Below are positions 62,022-64,000 of a DNA stretch of 64,000 bases, piece after piece. This DNA comes from Anaerolineaceae bacterium (GTDB lineage: Bacteria > Chloroflexota > Anaerolineae > Anaerolineales > Anaerolineaceae). Positions within the stretch are counted from its first letter, which is position 1, and each line of letters opens with the position of its first letter. Location of the stretch: positions 434,001 through 498,000 of the forward strand of contig JARKPB010000008.1 in the NCBI GenBank assembly GCA_029975475.1. The letters are read 5' to 3'. Made by a program: the position numbers and the translations under genes. The notes below the pieces were generated by a model. That model did not search any database. It was not told where the DNA came from and saw only the letters and a program-made list of their open reading frames with translations.

Positions 62022-62980
62022 TTCCTCGCACAAAATTTGCCCTTCTGCCAACGGCGATCGAATCCATGCCGCGGTTAACAGCCGCTCTGAATGGTCCCAG
62101 ATTATGGGTGAAACGCGATGATCAAACCGGGCTAGCGATGGGCGGCAATAAGACCCGCAAACTGGAATTTGTCCTGGCGGAAGCGCAGGCTCACGGCGCG
62201 CGCACCCTGATCACCGTGGGGGCCGCGCAATCCAACCACGCCCGCCAGACAGCCGCTCTGGCAAAAAAATTTGGGCTGGATTGTATCCTGGTACTTTCAG
62301 GCAAAGAGCCAGAGCTTTACACGGGCAATTTATTGCTGGATAAACTCCTTGGGGCTGAGATTATCTGGTCTCGATATGAAGACAGGGAAGACGTCTTGAA
62401 GCGTACCTTTGAGGATGCCTGGGCAGCGGGACGCCGGCCTCATTTAATCCCGCTTGGCGCTTCGGACGCGGTGGGGACGATGGGGTATTACTTCGCCTTT
62501 CAGGAGATGCTGGAGCAGCAGAAAGATTTCGACTGGATTGTGGTGGCATCTTCATCTGGCGGAACACAGGCGGGCCTCGCCCTCGGTGCGTCAACAGCGG
62601 ACTGGCCGGGCAAGGTGCTTGGCATCAGCATTGATCTTCCGCAGCGCGAGCTGCAGGAGAAAGTTGCCAGCCTTGTGAATCAGGCGGCGGATAAATACCT
62701 GCTGGATACCGCTTTAAAGCCTGAACAGATTTTGGTGAATGACGATTACCTCGGGGCAGGCTACGGCGTGCTTGGCGAGCGTGAAGTCGAGGCGATTCAG
62801 TTATTTGCCCGTTTTGAGGGCATCTTTCTTGATCCGGTTTACACCGGCCGGGCAGCCGCAGGTTTGATTGATCTGATCCGAAAAGGTTTCTTCACGCGGG
62901 ACGATCGGGTCCTCTTCTGGCATACGGGCGGGCAGCCAGCATTATTTGGCGACCGCTATACCCTTGAACTGAACCGCTGA
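62018..62980 (+). CDS. D-cysteine desulfhydrase / ACC deaminase-family PLP enzyme
   Basis: A 320-residue fold-type II PLP enzyme. The cofactor Lys is in MGGNKTRKLEF near residue 48; VGAAQSNHARQTAALA and ASSSGGTQAGLALGAS bind the substrate and phosphate. Known members turn D-cysteine into pyruvate, sulfide and ammonia, or deaminate ACC or D-serine analogues. D-cysteine desulfhydrase is the most common match for this length and motif set, but substrate is not provable here. It is the last gene of the envelope operon, coupled to femX copy 2, which hints at D-amino acid handling. Confidence 0.85.
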   Translation: MIPRTKFALLPTAIESMPRLTAALNGPRLWVKRDDQTGLAMGGNKTRKLEFVLAEAQAHGARTLITVGAAQSNHARQTAALAKKFGLDCILVLSGKEPELYTGNLLLDKLLGAEIIWSRYEDREDVLKRTFEDAWAAGRRPHLIPLGASDAVGTMGYYFAFQEMLEQQKDFDWIVVASSSGGTQAGLALGASTADWPGKVLGISIDLPQRELQEKVASLVNQAADKYLLDTALKPEQILVNDDYLGAGYGVLGEREVEAIQLFARFEGIFLDPVYTGRAAAGLIDLIRKGFFTRDDRVLFWHTGGQPALFGDRYTLELNR

Positions 62981-62987
62981 TTACAAA

Positions 62988-64000
62988 TCACGGCCGCCAG
63001 GATGGCTGAAAGTCCAGCTCGCTGCCGGTTGTCAGGCGGGTAATCTCGCGGCTGTTGACATTGACTCGATAAAGATCGCCGTCCATCTCATAGACGACAA
63101 AACTGCAGTCTGGAGAGACATCCGGATCATAGAGAAATCCTTTGCCTTCGATCAACCGCTCCGGCAAACCGCTGGTTAAGCCCTGCCGCGTCAGCCAGCG
63201 CTCAGCGGGCGTTTCGACAAAATAAACATACTGACCGTCCGGTGAAATATCCGGCATCAGCGACGGAGACACATTATTGAGGTATCGCTCCCCGGCATTT
63301 GGATTTTCCGCCTTTTCTTTGGGGTTGCGCACATTGATGAAATACACCCCGTTCGCGTTCTGGGCTTCAACCGCATATAAATTTCCATCCGGTGCCAGCG
63401 AGGGATGCCGGTCATAGCGGGCAGACGCGGGCATGCGGCTGGTGGTGTTGGCGGTTAAGTCGCGAAAATAAATAAAGGGTACGATTTTTTGGCCTTCCCT
63501 CAGCGAGGTAAAGGCGAGTTTTTGCCCGTCGGCAGACCAGGCCGGGTTAAAATCGCCGCCTGGAACGGTTTCCACCAGCCGCACCACGGGATTGGTCAGG
63601 GAATCTCCCGAGAACGTGGCGATGTAAATGGATGTGTTTTTATAGATTTCTGCTTTTCCCTGGCAGGGTGAAATAAACGCCAGCCGCGTGCCGTCCGGCG
63701 ACCAGGCCGGCTGACAGGCGCCGTCAACATTGCTGATTAAGAGCGAGATATCTCCGCTGCGGGTATCGAGCAGATAGATCTGAGGCAGGCCGTTTCGGTC
63801 GGAGGCGAAGGCGATCTGCCCCTCGCCGCGGGAATAGCCTGCCGGAAGAGCTGCGGTGGGTTGCTCGGTCGGCTGATCTGTCGGGGTGACCGCTGGAGTG
63901 TCCGTGACCTTTGCGGCAACCGGGCTGCTGGCTGGCAACGTGGGCGCCAGGCTGGCCGCGGGCTGTCCCTTTGGAGATGGAGAGACCAGGAAAAATAAAA
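62988..64000 (-). CDS. WD40-like (PD40/TolB-type) beta-propeller surface protein (partial)
   Basis: About 337 residues are visible; the frame remains open to the window edge, so the N-terminus is missing. After a Ser/Pro/Thr/Ala-rich linker come propeller blades: IAFASDRNGLPQIYLLD, SPDGTRLAFISP, SADGQKLAFTS, SPDGQYVYFVE. This is the same architecture as the lipoprotein at 3.4-4.7 kb, but the two are not close copies. The hydrophobic residues nearest the edge (LFFLV) suggest a membrane anchor or signal just before. The ligand is unknown. Convergent with the D-cysteine desulfhydrase-like gene. Confidence 0.8.
   Translation of the reverse strand, partial: LFFLVSPSPKGQPAASLAPTLPASSPVAAKVTDTPAVTPTDQPTEQPTAALPAGYSRGEGQIAFASDRNGLPQIYLLDTRSGDISLLISNVDGACQPAWSPDGTRLAFISPCQGKAEIYKNTSIYIATFSGDSLTNPVVRLVETVPGGDFNPAWSADGQKLAFTSLREGQKIVPFIYFRDLTANTTSRMPASARYDRHPSLAPDGNLYAVEAQNANGVYFINVRNPKEKAENPNAGERYLNNVSPSLMPDISPDGQYVYFVETPAERWLTRQGLTSGLPERLIEGKGFLYDPDVSPDCSFVVYEMDGDLYRVNVNSREITRLTTGSELDFQPSWRP

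Noticed and set aside
1-64000. CRISPR arrays, transposases, integrases, rRNA or prophage genes
   Set aside because: Read for regularly spaced repeats and for these protein families on both strands; none found.

Overview
The window looks like a stretch of chromosome from an anaerobic Chloroflexota bacterium, most likely class Anaerolineae. This is inferred from gene content rather than from any marker: a transaldolase/phosphoglucose isomerase fusion, a long-form formate-tetrahydrofolate ligase, a T-box leader on leuS, a SUF-only Fe-S system with SufR, and a pair of FemX-like ligases. Base composition is moderately GC-rich, genes are dense, and I see no insertion sequence, prophage, rRNA or CRISPR array. 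The region around 37.7-40 kb looks more AT-rich by eye.

Layout. 0-9.6 kb: a YihY/BrkB fragment, formate-THF ligase, a YdcF-like protein, a beta-propeller lipoprotein, an XRE-cupin regulator, and a leftward operon of a GntR regulator, a SelA/SepSecS-like PLP enzyme and a diaminopimelate dehydrogenase-like enzyme. 9.6-12.7 kb: a copper operon (csoR-copZ-copA) with a visible promoter and G/C-tract operator. 12.7-16 kb: rpiB and the tal-pgi fusion. 16-24.2 kb: a leftward six-gene glycoside operon (ROK kinase, MFS transporter, GH31, GH51, alpha/beta hydrolase, unknown membrane-anchored barrel protein). 24.3-29 kb: a serine palmitoyltransferase-like enzyme, DegV, a HAD protein, CorA and an SCP2 protein. 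29-36.1 kb: a divergent Fe-S locus, sufR-sufT leftward and sufC-sufB-sufD-(unknown small protein)-sufS-sufU-Rieske rightward, with an inverted repeat covering both -35 boxes. 36.1-43.8 kb: deacetylase and methyltransferase, a frameshifted DUF2142-like membrane protein, and a leftward surface-polysaccharide operon. 43.9-46.9 kb: two tRNA-Ala genes, a leucine T-box and leuS. 46.9-56.3 kb: a creatininase-family amidase, cydDC, prfA-prmC on the other strand, cydAB, and a RidA protein with Cys-rich ends. 56.6-63 kb: an envelope operon (sugar-phosphate transferase, FlaA1/CapD-like epimerase, two FemX-like ligases, D-cysteine desulfhydrase-like enzyme). The window ends in a second beta-propeller surface protein cut by the edge.

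How the parts fit. The SUF locus makes Fe-S clusters, and its regulator probably senses them. CydDC and CydAB form an oxygen-scavenging quinol oxidase with its assembly exporter. The glycoside operon suits import and cytoplasmic breakdown of arabinose- and xylose-containing oligosaccharides, feeding the rpiB/tal-pgi pentose phosphate genes. The strongest leads for something new are the unknown SH3-like protein coupled to sufS, the GntR/PLP/dehydrogenase operon whose 18-bp palindrome recurs before ridA, the metal-ligand-rich RidA, and the barrel protein of the glycoside operon. Nothing here is clearly a wholly new system; most of the window is recognisable housekeeping and accessory metabolism.
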